Of a stretch of DNA of 64,000 nucleotides, positions 63,503 to 64,000 are shown one piece after another; within the stretch, counting starts at the first letter, position 1, and each line of letters begins with the position of its first letter. The DNA is taken from positions 310,001 through 374,000 of the forward strand of contig NZ_RJJY01000002.1 of assembly GCF_003751085.1 (NCBI RefSeq), written 5' to 3'. The notes under the pieces were generated by a model. The model ran no database searches, had not been told where the DNA came from, and saw nothing but the letters and a program-made list of their open reading frames with translations. The translations under genes and the position numbers were made by a program. This stretch comes from Micromonospora sp. Llam0. Its GTDB lineage: Bacteria > Actinomycetota > Actinomycetes > Mycobacteriales > Micromonosporaceae.

Positions 63503-64000
63503 TCAGCCGGTGACGATGCTGACGCCGTACGCGGCTGCGACGTCGATGTAGCGCTCCGCGTAGCTGGTGACGCCGTTGCCGGCGATCACGTTGCCCCGGA
63601 TCCAGGCGCCGCCCGAGGTGTCCTTGACGTAGAACGGGCTGCCCGAGTCGCCGCCCGCCGGCTGGGTGCCGCCGTTGAAGACGATGACCGGCGACTTGCA
63701 GCCGGTCGAGGTGCACACCTGGCCGGTGATGCTGGTCGCGGTGTGCCCGCAGTGCTCGCCGGTGGTCCGCCCGCTGTGGCAGTAGTCGGAGAAGCCGACG
63801 TACGCGGTGCCCGCCGCCACCACCGGGGCGCTGGAGGTGCTGGTCACCCCGCCGGTGAAGATCCGACCCGAGTAGGACCGGCCGCCGACCAGCTCCATGT
63901 CCTGGGCGTGGCCGCTCACCGTGGGCAGCCGCCGGTTCGACACGGTGCCGTACGGGTTGGCACCCGACTCGGTGAGCACGTTGACACCGTTGGCGAAGCA
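63503..64000 (-). CDS. Secreted chymotrypsin-family serine protease, C-terminal part
   Basis: The frame is open to the right edge, so the N-terminal part is missing. The catalytic Ser is in GGDSGSPFYV, preceded by a Cys pair typical of streptogrisin-like proteases (YCHSGRTTGEHCGH and VCTSTGCKSPV). The N-terminal His and Asp of the triad lie outside or at the edge of the window. Likely an extracellular protease. Confidence 0.8.
   Translation of the reverse strand, partial: CFANGVNVLTESGANPYGTVSNRRLPTVSGHAQDMELVGGRSYSGRIFTGGVTSTSSAPVVAAGTAYVGFSDYCHSGRTTGEHCGHTATSITGQVCTSTGCKSPVIVFNGGTQPAGGDSGSPFYVKDTSGGAWIRGNVIAGNGVTSYAERYIDVAAAYGVSIVTG

Overview
The window is high-GC actinobacterial DNA, most likely from Micromonosporaceae. 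The signs are GTG and TTG starts with AGGAGG-type ribosome binding sites, an AccE/Maf/AccA acyl-CoA carboxylase block, XRE-DUF5753/DUF397 pairs, eukaryote-type Ser/Thr kinases and Streptomyces-like hypothetical proteins. No rRNA, tRNA, CRISPR array, transposase or integrase was recognised.

Region by region. 1-4.7 kb: the end of a WD40 protein, a secreted SH3-like protein, an M50 membrane protease and a membrane Ser/Thr kinase. 4.8-12.4 kb: accE, maf, an O-methyltransferase, a PadR-controlled drug-type ABC exporter, the biotinylated acyl-CoA carboxylase alpha chain and a GuaB1-type enzyme. 12.4-15.6 kb: the ATP-grasp / alpha-E / transglutaminase cassette, in which the ATP-grasp gene is split by an apparent one-base frameshift. 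15.8-18.7 kb: a RelE/Phd toxin-antitoxin pair, a small coupled gene pair and an XRE regulator. 19-26 kb: an LpdA-type quinone reductase, gamma-glutamylcyclotransferase, a DUF4349 lipoprotein and an M20 hydrolase. 26.5-38.2 kb: a second kinase, then sugar-phosphate and nucleoside salvage (phosphohexomutase, upp, deoC, two aldehyde dehydrogenase genes), with a Stealth protein, a Nudix hydrolase and a glycosyltransferase.

38.3-50.5 kb is the most unusual part: a compact set of genes that looks like an undescribed natural-product pathway. A leftward three-gene operon (EamA exporter, Fe(II)/2-oxoglutarate oxygenase, PGM1-type ATP-grasp peptide ligase) diverges from a rightward eight-gene operon (FeeM/LuxI-like N-acyltransferase, flavin halogenase, AhpD-like protein, ferritin-like diiron enzyme, haem-oxygenase-like diiron enzyme, AMP-dependent acyl ligase, an intact alpha/beta hydrolase and an alpha/beta hydrolase that has lost its Ser and His). 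A LysR gene closes it. No carrier protein, PKS or NRPS module is present. The intergenic region between the two operons holds a good promoter and a dyad, and is more AT-rich than its surroundings. A halogenated and oxidised N-acyl amino acid or short peptide product is a reasonable inference, not a demonstrated one.

50.9-64 kb: an MDR oxidoreductase, a NarL-type two-component system with a 32-bp tandem duplication at the gene junction, a MazEF-like module flanked by copies of the response-regulator 3' end, an XRE/DUF397 pair, ArsR-VOC and TetR units with clear operator dyads, a deiodinase-like membrane-anchored thioredoxin-fold protein, several membrane or lipoproteins of unknown function, and the C-terminal part of a secreted chymotrypsin-family protease running off the right edge.
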